Shown here piece after piece: positions 38,874 through 47,158 of a DNA stretch of 64,000 nucleotides. Source of the DNA: Virgibacillus sp. MSP4-1 (GTDB lineage Bacteria > Bacillota > Bacilli > Bacillales > Alkalibacillaceae). The translations under genes and the position numbers were made by a program. Each line of letters begins with the position of its first letter. Within the stretch, counting starts at the first letter, position 1. The notes beneath the pieces are model-generated. The model was not told the DNA's origin. It ran no database searches and saw only the letters and a list, made by a program, of their open reading frames with translations. The stretch spans positions 930,001 through 994,000 of the forward strand of contig NZ_CP048021.1 in assembly GCF_010092505.1 (NCBI RefSeq), in the 5' to 3' direction.

Positions 38874-38966
38874 ATGTTTAATAAATTATCAAAAATCGAC
38901 ATTGCTTTTTATTCACTTTTCGGACTGACTTTAGTAATCTTGTATTATGCATTATCTATTAGTTAA
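38874..38966 (+). CDS. 30-residue SOS-controlled membrane peptide at the yneA position
   Basis: The peptide is MFNKLSKIDIAFYSLFGLTL followed by VILYYALSIS: a short basic N-terminus and one membrane helix. The GGGAGGCG site precedes the ATG. It is the first gene behind the double LexA box and lies exactly where B. subtilis has yneA, the SOS cell-division inhibitor. YneA is about 105 residues with a membrane helix and a LysM domain; here only the helix remains and no LysM coding sequence follows. A role as a minimal division inhibitor is inferred from position and topology only. Confidence 0.7.
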   Translation: MFNKLSKIDIAFYSLFGLTLVILYYALSIS

Positions 38967-38985
38967 GTGCTTTTTACATAGTTAA

Positions 38986-39654
<669 letters not shown>

Positions 39655-39663
39655 GATTAACGA

Positions 39664-39707
39664 AAGAGCAAGCAAGAGTCTGTAATAGTGGCGCTTGCTT
39701 TTGTTTT
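39664..39707 (+). terminator. Terminator-like hairpin after yneB
   Basis: AGCAAGC pairs with GCTTGCT around a loop of about 19 nt, then TTTTGTTTTTG. It may reduce read-through into ynzC. Confidence 0.6.
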
Positions 39708-39814
39708 TGTCCTGGCTTAGAAGGCAAAAACGTGACAACCAGTGTATATTTCCTGTAAGCAGGGTTAGCAGAATTTGCGGAGCTGCCTGGATTATAAATA
39801 TAAGGAGCGTTCAT

Positions 39815-40048
39815 ATGTTATCACAGGATAAAATTGATCGTATTAATTATTTAGCCAATAAATCGAAAAATGAAGGATTAACTGAAGAAGAGAAAAAAGA
39901 GCAGAATGATTTGCGTCAGGCTTATTTAAAAAACTTGCGTAAGTCCTTTAAGAGTCAGCTTACTTCCATGAAGGTTGTTGATCCAGAGGGAAATGATGTG
40001 ACCCCTCAAAAGGTTAAGGATGAAAAAGAACGAAAGAAAAAGCATTAA
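39815..40048 (+). CDS. ynzC: UPF0291/DUF896 protein YnzC
   Basis: This 77-residue basic helical protein (DUF896) begins MLSQDKIDRINYLANKSKNE and has the typical LTEEEKKEQNDLRQAYLKNL segment, with a Lys/Arg-rich tail. B. subtilis YnzC is a two-helix hairpin of unknown function, SOS-induced with yneA and yneB. ATG 39815 follows TAAGGAGCG; the longer open frame from 39695 is not supported. Confidence 0.9.
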   Translation: MLSQDKIDRINYLANKSKNEGLTEEEKKEQNDLRQAYLKNLRKSFKSQLTSMKVVDPEGNDVTPQKVKDEKERKKKH

Positions 40049-40060
40049 AATACTATTTTG

Positions 40061-40099
40061 AAAAGCCTTATTCAGTCCGATGAATAGGGCTTTTAATTT
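40061..40099 (+). terminator. Terminator after ynzC
   Basis: 14-bp stem AAAAGCCTTATTCA/TGAATAGGGCTTTT (one G-T pair), 6-nt loop, then AATTTG. Confidence 0.8.
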
Positions 40100-40105
40100 G
40101 TTCCT

Positions 40106-40152
40106 GGACAAACGGGCGCTTCCGCCATTGTTTATGTATAAAAGTCCCGGTT
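40106..40152. repeat. Fragment of the dispersed repeat seen at 32203-32395
   Basis: GGGCGCTTCCGCCATTGTTTATG followed by TATAAAAGTCCCGG resembles the start of the longer element (GCGCTTCTGCCGTTGTTAATG ... GGCCCCGG). It lies in the tkt upstream region (40100-40283), where I see no gene. Confidence 0.5.
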
Positions 40153-40283
40153 TAATTGATAATAAAAAGAGATTTATTGAACATTTCCTTACGTATAACG
40201 ATTTTTGCTTGTATCCTTTGATGTTTCATTATACGATAAATAATGTGGATTACATAATTGCAAGGATGAAAGGAGATTGCGAC

Positions 40284-42287
40284 ATGTCAGCAGACATTGA
40301 ACAAAAATCAATAAATACGATACGAACATTAACCATTGATGCCGTACAAAAGGCTAATTCAGGACATCCTGGAATGCCAATGGGAACGGCTCCGATGGCC
40401 TACACACTTTGGACAGAGTTTATGAATCAGAACCCTGAAAATGCCAGCTGGTTTAACAGGGATCGTTTTGTCCTTTCCGCAGGTCATGGTTCTATGCTTT
40501 TATATTCATTATTACATTTGTCAGGCTATGACGTGACCATGGATGATATAAAGAACTTCCGTCAATGGGGGTCAAGAACTCCAGGACATCCTGAATTCGG
40601 ACATACAAATGGAGTAGAGGCTACAACGGGTCCATTAGGACAAGGGCTTTCTATGGCAGTTGGAATGGCTATGGCCGAACAGTACTTAGCCGGAAAATAT
40701 AATCGCGAAAAATATAATGTCATAGATCATTATACCTATACCATCTGTGGTGATGGGGATTTAATGGAAGGGATTTCGCATGAAGCAGCATCCTTAGCCG
40801 GTCACTTAAAGCTTGGTAAGCTTGTCATGCTATATGATTCCAATGATATTTCCTTAGACGGTGATTTGGATCGTTCATTCTCGGAAAATGTACAACAGCG
40901 TTTCGAAGCTTATGGATGGCAGGTTATTCGTGTAGAAGACGGCAATGATCTGGAGGCTGTTCGCAAGGCAATTAAGGAAGCGAAAGCTAATACAGATCAG
41001 CCTACGCTCATTGAAGTGAAAACGGTTATCGGCTTTGGTGCGCCAAATAAATCAGGCAAATCAGACGCTCATGGTGCCCCGTTAGGCGAGACGGAAATCA
41101 CGATGACCAAAGAATACTATCAGTGGGAGCATGAACCGTTCCATGTACCGCATGAAGTTTATGAGGATTTCAAGCACAAAGTTAAGGAAGCCGGCGCACA
41201 AAAAGAAAGTGAATGGAACGAATTATTTTCCAAGTATAAGGAGCAGCATCCAGAGCTGGCCAAGGAATTAGAAACGGCGATCAACGGTGAGCTTCCGGAA
41301 GGCTGGTATAATGACCTTCCTGATTATGAAGTGGGAGAAGACTCCCCGGCAACACGTGCAGCCTCAGGTTCAGCACTAAATGCTATTGCCAAACGGGTTC
41401 CAAACTTTATTGGCGGCAGTGCAGATCTGGCCGGATCTAACAAGACCACCATAAAAGATGAAGCTGATTTTACATCTAAAGACTACAGTGGTCGTAATAT
41501 CTGGTTTGGTGTTCGAGAATTTGGAATGGCCGCGGCTATAAATGGAATGACATTGCATGGCGGGCTAAAAGTATTTGGCGGTACATTCTTTGTATTTAGT
41601 GATTACTTGCGTCCGGCTATACGTTTATCCTCACTCATGAATCTGCCAGTAACCTATGTGCTTACACACGATTCAATAGCTGTAGGGGAGGATGGACCTA
41701 CGCACGAGCCAGTAGAACAGCTTCCATCCTTACGTGCCATGCCGAACCTTTCCTTAATTAGACCTGCAGATGGTTATGAAACGAATGCAGCATGGAGATT
41801 GGCCCTTGAGGCTGAGGATCATCCTACTGCACTTGTATTAACCAGACAGGGATTACCTACATTAGAAGGAACGAAGGAAAAGGCATATGAAGGTGTCAAG
41901 AAAGGGGCTTATGTAGTATCCCCGGCAGAAAAAGAAACGGCAGATGTCTTATTACTTGCTTCTGGATCTGAAGTACAATTAGCTGTTAGAGCTCAACAGG
42001 AACTCAAATCAAAAGATATTGATGCATCTGTTGTGAGCATGCCTTCCTGGGATCGCTTTGAGAAGCAATCTGACCAATATAAAGAGGAAGTCCTTCCTGG
42101 AAATGTGAAAAAGCGTTTGGGAATAGAAATGGCTGCCCCATTTGGCTGGGAGCGTTATGTGGGAGATGAAGGAAGAGTGCTTGGCATAGATAAATATGGA
42201 GCATCCGCCCCTGGCGATAAAGTTGTTGCTGAATATGGTTTTACAGTAGAAAATGTTGTTAAGCAAGTAGAGGATTTACTTAAATAA
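40284..42287 (+). CDS. tkt: Transketolase
   Basis: Transketolase moves two-carbon units between sugar phosphates in the pentose phosphate pathway. The 667-residue protein shows [20 protein letters not shown], the TPP motif [28 protein letters not shown] and [16 protein letters not shown] chose ATG 40284 after a GGAGATTG site because it gives the family N-terminus [20 protein letters not shown]; the open frame extends 68 codons upstream through the repeat and is not coding. It is a single transcription unit by its terminator. Confidence 0.97.
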   Translation: MSADIEQKSINTIRTLTIDAVQKANSGHPGMPMGTAPMAYTLWTEFMNQNPENASWFNRDRFVLSAGHGSMLLYSLLHLSGYDVTMDDIKNFRQWGSRTPGHPEFGHTNGVEATTGPLGQGLSMAVGMAMAEQYLAGKYNREKYNVIDHYTYTICGDGDLMEGISHEAASLAGHLKLGKLVMLYDSNDISLDGDLDRSFSENVQQRFEAYGWQVIRVEDGNDLEAVRKAIKEAKANTDQPTLIEVKTVIGFGAPNKSGKSDAHGAPLGETEITMTKEYYQWEHEPFHVPHEVYEDFKHKVKEAGAQKESEWNELFSKYKEQHPELAKELETAINGELPEGWYNDLPDYEVGEDSPATRAASGSALNAIAKRVPNFIGGSADLAGSNKTTIKDEADFTSKDYSGRNIWFGVREFGMAAAINGMTLHGGLKVFGGTFFVFSDYLRPAIRLSSLMNLPVTYVLTHDSIAVGEDGPTHEPVEQLPSLRAMPNLSLIRPADGYETNAAWRLALEAEDHPTALVLTRQGLPTLEGTKEKAYEGVKKGAYVVSPAEKETADVLLLASGSEVQLAVRAQQELKSKDIDASVVSMPSWDRFEKQSDQYKEEVLPGNVKKRLGIEMAAPFGWERYVGDEGRVLGIDKYGASAPGDKVVAEYGFTVENVVKQVEDLLK

Positions 42288-42301
42288 TGCTCTCTATTCG
42301 C

Positions 42302-42334
42302 GGCGCCAATAGCATTTTTGGCGTCGCTTTCTGT
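42302..42334 (+). terminator. Terminator after tkt
   Basis: Stem GCGGCGCCAA/TTGGCGTCGC (one G-T pair) with an 8-nt loop; the T-run is short (TTTCTG). Confidence 0.65.
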
Positions 42335-42363
42335 TGAAAATACTGTAAAAAAACCAAAGACTA

Positions 42364-42370
42364 TTCGACT
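42364..42370 (+). promoter_or_regulatory. Possible Spo0A box upstream of sirA
   Basis: TTCGACT matches the complement of the 0A box (TTCGACA) at six of seven positions, about 60 bp before sirA. sirA is activated by Spo0A~P in B. subtilis. A single 7-base match is weak evidence. Confidence 0.35.
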
Positions 42371-42432
42371 GAAATTGGCAGATTTTTGCTTAGGATTTCT
42401 GATAGAATGGACTCTAATAAGGAGGACTGGCT

Positions 42433-42858
42433 ATGCAGAAATTCTCGCTTTTTTTAATAAAGGAAAATGTAGCAGATGCGTATTATCATAAGAGTGATAT
42501 TCTGTTTCACTTTTTACAAAGGTATCCTTCACTAAAAAATGATGAGGTTTACAGAAAACAGTTTCTTTATATTACTCAGGAGATTTCTACAGATCACCTG
42601 ATTCAATTTATTCAAAAGCAATATCCGACTCAAAGTGTAAGGACAAGTGCTCATCAGCTTTACATAACCTACCAGTCGGCTCACATTAAGATAACCGTAA
42701 ATCCAACAGAGTGTACGGTGGAAGGATCATCCCTGCATGAGGTTGAACAGTTCGTTTTTGAATATTTAAGATCCTTTTATTCCACTTTTTTTGTTGTAAA
42801 TATAGCGGACCAGCAATTTGGCTGGCTGTCACCACAACGAAAAAGACTGATGATTTAA
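42433..42858 (+). CDS. sirA: Sporulation inhibitor of replication SirA
   Basis: SirA binds domain I of DnaA and stops new replication rounds when cells sporulate. The 141-residue protein matches by position (tkt-sirA-yneF), by length, and by features: N-terminal [21 protein letters not shown], the [10 protein letters not shown] stretch, and the C-terminal [10 protein letters not shown] that the family shares. AAGGAGG precedes the ATG. Sequence similarity to B. subtilis SirA is modest, as is usual for this family. Confidence 0.85.
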   Translation: MQKFSLFLIKENVADAYYHKSDILFHFLQRYPSLKNDEVYRKQFLYITQEISTDHLIQFIQKQYPTQSVRTSAHQLYITYQSAHIKITVNPTECTVEGSSLHEVEQFVFEYLRSFYSTFFVVNIADQQFGWLSPQRKRLMI

Positions 42859-42931
42859 CACGCGACTATTGTCATATGATGCCGTTTTTACTATACTGTA
42901 TGAGAAACAACACGAAGGAGGAAACTTTTTT

Positions 42932-43153
42932 ATGAGTACGTTATGGGTTGTACTTATTGCTATTCTTGCTTTAATAGCCGGTGTTGCCCTCGGTTTCTTT
43001 ATCGCAAGAAAGTATATGATGAATTATCTGAAGAAAAATCCACCAATTAATGAACAAATGCTTCGTACCATGATGATGCAAATGGGGCAAAAACCATCAC
43101 AGAAGAAAATCAATCAAATGATGAAATCCATGAACAATCAGATGGACAAATAG
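42932..43153 (+). CDS. yneF: UPF0154 membrane protein YneF
   Basis: This 73-residue protein has one N-terminal membrane helix ([21 protein letters not shown]) followed by [20 protein letters not shown] and a Met/Gln-rich cytoplasmic tail, the hallmark of UPF0154. Function is unknown. I chose ATG 42932 after AAGGAGG; the frame opens earlier at 42869 without support. A strong terminator follows. Confidence 0.92.
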   Translation: MSTLWVVLIAILALIAGVALGFFIARKYMMNYLKKNPPINEQMLRTMMMQMGQKPSQKKINQMMKSMNNQMDK

Positions 43154-43155
43154 AG

Positions 43156-43192
43156 ATAAATCCTTCTTCGACTGGAAGAAGGATTTATTTTT
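43156..43192 (+). terminator. Terminator after yneF
   Basis: Perfect 14-bp stem ATAAATCCTTCTTC/GAAGAAGGATTTAT, 5-nt loop, then TTTTAA. Confidence 0.85.
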
Positions 43193-43303
43193 AATGGATG
43201 TTCACGAAATTGTCATGATTGATATAGTGTAAAAAGAGGGAAGCGGTGGTTTCTCTGTTAAAATTGACTTGGGTATCTGGTAAGGTAAAGGAGAGATTAC
43301 ATA

Positions 43304-44011
43304 ATGGGAGAAGAAGTTAACCTTTTATTAGCATTTGGAGCAGGATTTTTATCTTTTATATCTCCATGTGTATTACCGCTTTACCCTGTTGTTCTATCTT
43401 ATGTGACAGGAATGAGTGTAAGTGAATTAAAATCAGAGAATGCAGTCATGAGTCGTCGCAGCTTATTTCACATGATTGCCTTTTTAATTGGTTTCTCCAT
43501 CATATTTCTAATATTAGGCTTCAGTACTACAGCCTTTGGAGAGTTCTTTAAGGAATACCGGGAATTTATTCGACAGATCGGGGCCATACTAATGGTGTTT
43601 TTCGGTTTAGTAATGGCAGGGCTGTTTAACTTTGAATTTTTAATGAAGGAAAGACGAATATCCTTTAAAAACCGGCCAACCGGCTATATTGGTTCAGCTT
43701 TTATCGGACTGGCATTTTCGATGAGCTGGACACCGTGTACAGGTCCGATTTTAGGTGCTGTACTGGGGCTTGTAGGAACACAGCCGGAAACAGGTATCTT
43801 TTTAATGATCGCATATACTTTAGGCTTTTCCATTCCATTTTTAGCTTTATCCTTCTTTGTGGGTAAACTGGACTGGATGAAACGAAACAGTGAAAAAATT
43901 GTTAAAATTGGCGGTTACGTCATGATTATTCTGGGGATTGTGCTCTTCTTTGACTGGATGCGTTTTATCACAGCTTATCTTGCTGGTCTCTTTGATTTCC
44001 AAGGCTTTTAA
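43304..44011 (+). CDS. ccdA: Cytochrome c biogenesis / thiol-disulfide transporter CcdA
   Basis: CcdA is a six-helix membrane protein that passes reducing equivalents from thioredoxin to extracytoplasmic thiol proteins, for cytochrome c maturation and spore formation. The 235-residue sequence has the two conserved redox Cys: SPCVLPLYPVVLSY in helix 1 and MSWTPCTGPILGAVLG in helix 4. In this window its likely clients include the ResA-like protein at 55270. Next to it come mrpB-like, yneI and ccdC. Confidence 0.95.
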   Translation: MGEEVNLLLAFGAGFLSFISPCVLPLYPVVLSYVTGMSVSELKSENAVMSRRSLFHMIAFLIGFSIIFLILGFSTTAFGEFFKEYREFIRQIGAILMVFFGLVMAGLFNFEFLMKERRISFKNRPTGYIGSAFIGLAFSMSWTPCTGPILGAVLGLVGTQPETGIFLMIAYTLGFSIPFLALSFFVGKLDWMKRNSEKIVKIGGYVMIILGIVLFFDWMRFITAYLAGLFDFQGF

Positions 44012-44092
44012 ATATAACAAAAGAGAAAAAGTTGTTAAAATGATTAATTTTATATTAAGATAGAAAACATAAGGGAAAAGTAGGAGGATTTT

Positions 44093-44515
44093 ATGAGACA
44101 TAACGATTTAATCTTTAGAACAATGACAGCACTAATCGCTTTTATACTCCTGGGTTTTTCCATTTATTTATTTTTGGCTGGTCACCAGTCACCTGGTGGT
44201 GGGTTTATAGGAGGACTCATGACCTCCGCAGCTATTGTTTTGATGTATATGGCGTATGGATTGAAACCGATAGAAAAAATCCTGCCTGTCAATTTTAAAC
44301 TTTTAATACCCACAGGCTTGCTGATTGCCACGTTAACCGGAATTGGATCTTTTATATTTGGGGAGCCATTTTTAAGTCAGACATATGGGCATTTCCACTT
44401 ACCAATTTTCGGGGACTCAGAGCTTGCAACAGCTATGTTGTTTGATTTAGGTGTGTACTTAACCGTTGTAGGTGTAACGCTGACAATCATGCTTACAATT
44501 GCAAGTGATGAATAA
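44093..44515 (+). CDS. Orphan MrpB/MnhB-type Na+/H+ antiporter subunit
   Basis: This 140-residue membrane protein has about four helices and the strong family signature GHQSPGGGFIGGLMTSAAIV near residues 30-50, followed by LPVNFKLLIPTGLLIATLTGIGSF and a C-terminal LGVYLTVVGVTLTIML. It is clearly of the MrpB/MnhB family, a subunit of the seven-gene Mrp sodium/proton antiporter. None of the other Mrp subunits is nearby; it sits between ccdA and yneI. It may complement an mrp operon elsewhere or have been recruited for another task. Site AGGAGG precedes the ATG. Confidence 0.88.
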   Translation: MRHNDLIFRTMTALIAFILLGFSIYLFLAGHQSPGGGFIGGLMTSAAIVLMYMAYGLKPIEKILPVNFKLLIPTGLLIATLTGIGSFIFGEPFLSQTYGHFHLPIFGDSELATAMLFDLGVYLTVVGVTLTIMLTIASDE

Positions 44516-44553
44516 AATAGATAAAGTTCATTTTAAATTGGGGAGAGATCGGA

Positions 44554-44916
44554 ATGGGGAAAGTCCTTGTAGTAGATGATGCACAATTTATGAGATTAAC
44601 GTTATCGAATATCTTGACAAAAGGTGGCCATGAAGTGATTGGGGAAGCTTCGGACGGTCAGGAAGCAATTGAGCTGTATAAACAATTACAACCGGAACTC
44701 GTGACGATGGATATAACGATGCCTAATCTGGATGGCATGGATGCAGCTGAAGCAATTATAGAAAATGATCCTGAGGCAAAGGTTATTATGTGTTCAGCTG
44801 TTGGACAGCAGAAAGTAGTAGTACAGGCCATTCAGCTGGGAGCCAAAGATTTTATTGTCAAACCCTTTGATGAGTCGAGGGTATTGGATACAATAAACCG
44901 TGTATTACATAATTAG
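44554..44916 (+). CDS. yneI: CheY-like response regulator receiver protein YneI (CcdB)
   Basis: This 120-residue stand-alone receiver domain has the acidic pair VVDDAQFM near residues 6-13, phospho-acceptor Asp in VTMDITMPNLDG near residue 52 and the Lys in GAKDFIVKPFDE. It resembles CheY more than output-domain regulators. It lies between mrpB-like and ccdC, as YneI does next to CcdC in B. subtilis; its kinase is unknown. Confidence 0.92.
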   Translation: MGKVLVVDDAQFMRLTLSNILTKGGHEVIGEASDGQEAIELYKQLQPELVTMDITMPNLDGMDAAEAIIENDPEAKVIMCSAVGQQKVVVQAIQLGAKDFIVKPFDESRVLDTINRVLHN

Positions 44917-44957
44917 ATGACCTTTGAATTCGAGAACGTACCGAAAGAGTGAATACC

Positions 44958-45446
44958 ATGTTCTGGATTATTACAAGTACTGCTGTAGCATTCGTTATGG
45001 CAACAACTATGATTTTTGTGCGAATGAAAGCGGCCAAAAAACCGGCATCCATAAAAAAGATTATACTTCCTCCTCTCTTTATGAGTACGGGAGCTTTTAT
45101 GTTTATTTTTCCAGTATTTCATATCAGCTGGCTTCAGGTCCTGGAGGCAGTGCTGGTGGGGGCTGTTTTTTCAGTGTTCTTAATCATTACCTCAAATTTT
45201 GAAGTGAAAGATCATGACATTTATCTTGTACCTTCAAAAGCTTTTATATTTATCTTATTTGGGTTGTTAATTTTGCGATTGTTTCTAAAAACACTTATCG
45301 GGCAGACGATATCTTTTGGAGAAACGAGCGGAATGTTCTTTTTATTAGCATTCGGTATGATCTTAACTTGGAGAATAGCGATGCTCATCAAATATTTAAA
45401 ATTAAAAAAAACGCTGGAAAGCAAAACACTCCTGGCAAGTCAATAA
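44958..45446 (+). CDS. ccdC: CcdC-like membrane protein (YneJ)
   Basis: This 162-residue protein has about four to five membrane helices (MFWIITSTAVAFVMATTMIF; LFMSTGAFMFIFPVFHISW; YLVPSKAFIFILFGLLILRL; GMFFLLAFGMILTWRIAML), the CcdC/DUF1453 pattern. CcdC lies by CcdA in B. subtilis but is not essential for cytochrome c synthesis. I chose ATG 44958; GTG 44949 in frame is possible and would add MNT. A terminator overlaps its stop. Confidence 0.87.
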   Translation: MFWIITSTAVAFVMATTMIFVRMKAAKKPASIKKIILPPLFMSTGAFMFIFPVFHISWLQVLEAVLVGAVFSVFLIITSNFEVKDHDIYLVPSKAFIFILFGLLILRLFLKTLIGQTISFGETSGMFFLLAFGMILTWRIAMLIKYLKLKKTLESKTLLASQ

Positions 45447-45479
45447 AAAACCGTAACCATATTGTGGTAACGGTTTTTT
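45445..45479. terminator. Bidirectional terminator, ccdC and yneK
   Basis: Stem AAAAAACCGTAACCA/TGGTAACGGTTTTTT with one mismatch, flanked by A and T runs. It serves the convergent genes ccdC (+) and yneK (-). Confidence 0.88.
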
Positions 45480-45921
45480 ATTGACTTTTATAATTTGGCT
45501 CTAATAAAGAGAGGTAAGGGGTATAGTCGATGTTCTTTTCATCGAGCTTTTTGATTAAAAATTTATGATCACGTTTTGGTGTAGCTAATATGTAACCTTC
45601 AATAAGTATATCTCTTGAGATCTCCTTACTATTCCTTTCTAGCGCTAATTGGCCAATCCTGCCGGCTATTTTCTGCTTGGCAACATCCCGGAACAGCTGC
45701 GGTACAGGGGATACAAGTTCGTTAAGGAGTTCCTTTTCTTTATCTTTCCAAAGATGGGCCGTTTTTTCTACATAATATTCTTCCCAGTCAAGCGTGGACT
45801 TTCCATCCTCTTTTGGCATACGCTTCAAAAACTTCCGAAACATAAAAAAACCGCCAATCCCCATGAAACCAAGCAATATAAATGTCCAGATAATGATGAT
45901 TGTAATAAATAAATCTGACAT
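45478..45921 (-). CDS. yneK: DUF2621 membrane protein YneK
   Basis: This 147-residue protein has one N-terminal membrane helix (LFITIIIIWTFILLGFMGIGGFF) and a soluble domain with LDWEEYYVEKTAHLW and RDVAKQKIAGRIGQLA, typical of YneK/DUF2621. Function is unknown. I chose ATG 45921 after a GTGGGA site; the frame is open 17 codons further upstream. It is the last gene that matches the B. subtilis order before the selenocysteine island. Confidence 0.9.
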   Translation of the reverse strand: MSDLFITIIIIWTFILLGFMGIGGFFMFRKFLKRMPKEDGKSTLDWEEYYVEKTAHLWKDKEKELLNELVSPVPQLFRDVAKQKIAGRIGQLALERNSKEISRDILIEGYILATPKRDHKFLIKKLDEKNIDYTPYLSLLEPNYKSQ

Positions 45922-46123
45922 ATTCCCACCTACTATTTTATCGATATATGTATTCTCATTAAAATATAGCACATTTTTAGGCTGAATTCTATCATGCTAC
46001 CCCTAAATTACTATAAAAATATTATGTAAACTAAGTGTGAAATTTATGTTATAAAAACCACTTTAATCGAATAAATGTTTTAGGTAGTAAGTTAAACACA
46101 GATGTTATAAAAGAGGGATATGC

Positions 46124-46549
46124 ATGAATATCAAAACTAGTATTGCAGGTTATTTATTAGGACTGACTTGTTTTGGGACTGGTGAAATATATTGTTCTGT
46201 ACAATTACAGGGGCAGGAATTCTTTCCATTCTCCTGGGATTTACGAATGATGATGATGAACTATATTGATTTGTTTATCACTTATATTACGGTGACCATA
46301 TTGCTTCAGTGGAATGCACTTAAAATGACCAGACAGATAATAAGAAGCCGAACTTTAAGTCTTTGTAGCATGAGTTTATCCTTGCTGCTATTCAGCCTGT
46401 TCTGCTTCAGTTTTCCAGGAGTGGTGATGATGAAATTCACCTATTATATAACTTTGGGGAGTTATGACATATTTACCATTACTAGTGTGTTATTGGTGTC
46501 GCTCTCCTTTGTTGAATTAATCAGACATTTGTTCGGTATGGAGTTGTGA
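46124..46549 (+). CDS. Unrecognised four-helix membrane protein
   Basis: I do not recognise this 141-residue protein. It starts MNIKTSIAGYLLGLTCFGTG and has about four hydrophobic segments (near 5-22, 45-65, 80-105 and 115-135). Two cysteines lie near the N-terminus (residues 16 and 24) and two more in the third segment. A GAGGGATATG site precedes the ATG. It borders tRNA-Sec tail-to-tail and has no counterpart in the B. subtilis order at this place. It could be coat- or spore-related, but nothing in the sequence says so. Confidence 0.6.
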   Translation: MNIKTSIAGYLLGLTCFGTGEIYCSVQLQGQEFFPFSWDLRMMMMNYIDLFITYITVTILLQWNALKMTRQIIRSRTLSLCSMSLSLLLFSLFCFSFPGVVMMKFTYYITLGSYDIFTITSVLLVSLSFVELIRHLFGMEL

Positions 46550-46567
46550 ATGAAATTAGGTAGAATT

Positions 46568-46617
46568 AAAAAAGCTACCCGAATTTCCAGTAGAAGGAAA
46601 ATTTGGGTAGCTTTAAT
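46568..46617. terminator. Terminator of tRNA-Sec (minus) and of the membrane gene (plus)
   Basis: 16-bp stem AAAGCTACCCGAATTT/AAATTTGGGTAGCTTT (one G-T pair). On the minus strand it ends in six T followed by AATT, a good terminator for selC; on the plus strand the T-run is only three. Confidence 0.8.
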
Positions 46618-46670
46618 AATGCCTGTTTGTTTGATTTTGAGCTATTGATAAATCGTTATAAAATATTATT

Positions 46671-46767
46671 TGGCGGGATTGTGTGGGAATCGAACCCACC
46701 GGAGACGGCACGCGCCTCCCGGACGGTTTTGAAGACCGCGACGGGCACCAGCACCGTAACCAACCCC
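46671..46767 (-). tRNA. selC: tRNA-Sec (anticodon TCA)
   Basis: The 97-nt minus-strand sequence folds as a selenocysteine tRNA. The acceptor arms GGGGTTGG and ACAATCCC pair over seven positions (one G-T), with discriminator G and an encoded CCA. The D arm has a 6-bp stem with one bulged U and a 4-nt loop, longer than in normal tRNAs. The anticodon arm is GCGGT-CTTCAAA-ACCGT with TCA. The variable arm is very long, and the T arm GTGGG-TTCGATT-CCCAC is perfect. The eighth acceptor pair is G-A rather than paired. selB, a selenoprotein gene and selA follow within 5.5 kb. Confidence 0.97.
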
Positions 46768-46782
46768 AGCTGACAGAAAACA

Positions 46783-46811
46783 ATTATACTCTGTCAATAT
46801 AAAATATGCAA
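46783..46811 (-). promoter_or_regulatory. selC promoter
   Basis: On the minus strand TTGCAT (46811-46806), 17 bp and TATAAT (46788-46783) lie about 16 bp before the tRNA 5' end. A second TTGACA-like word in the spacer is probably incidental. Confidence 0.75.
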
Positions 46812-46918
46812 ACCATGGGGCTGACAAATGCAATTTAAGCGAATCATCTGTTTTGTATTCTTTCATTGACGAGTGATAAAATGAAATGGAAACATCCGAT
46901 AAGAACTTGGAATCCACC

Positions 46919-46953
46919 ATAAAATCCTCCTGTATGAAACAGGAGGATTTTAT
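46919..46953. repeat. Perfect 15-bp inverted repeat in the selC/kinase divergent region
   Basis: ATAAAATCCTCCTGT and its exact complement ACAGGAGGATTTTAT are separated by five bases. It lies upstream of both the minus-strand selC promoter and the plus-strand kinase promoter. The gap 46812-47158 has no gene; besides this repeat it holds the kinase promoter. Confidence 0.7.
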
Positions 46954-47002
46954 AAAGTGCCAGAATGTATAATGTATGAAGGATTAATCTGTTATGCAAC
47001 AG

Positions 47003-47031
47003 TTGATTTTTTTGAATAGTAGAGGGATAAT
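47003..47031 (+). promoter_or_regulatory. Promoter for the PAS-histidine kinase
   Basis: TTGATT (47003-47008), 17 bp and GATAAT (47026-47031). The predicted leader before the ATG is about 120 nt. Confidence 0.5.
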
Positions 47032-47158
47032 AAAATTGGATATATATAGATATAAGACATGGAAAATAGTGCCCTCTTTCAAACATTCATCCATCTTGAA
47101 AATACATAAGCAAATATTTCTTTTCATTTATCATAATGAAAAGAGTGGAGGGAGAAGG

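Noticed and set aside
40080-40283. 68-codon N-terminal extension of transketolase
   Set aside because: It crosses the ynzC terminator and the repeat fragment; ATG 40284 with a good site gives the family N-terminus.
46844-47086. 80-codon minus-strand ORF upstream of selC
   Set aside because: It covers the perfect inverted repeat and the kinase promoter, has no ribosome binding site and no motif.
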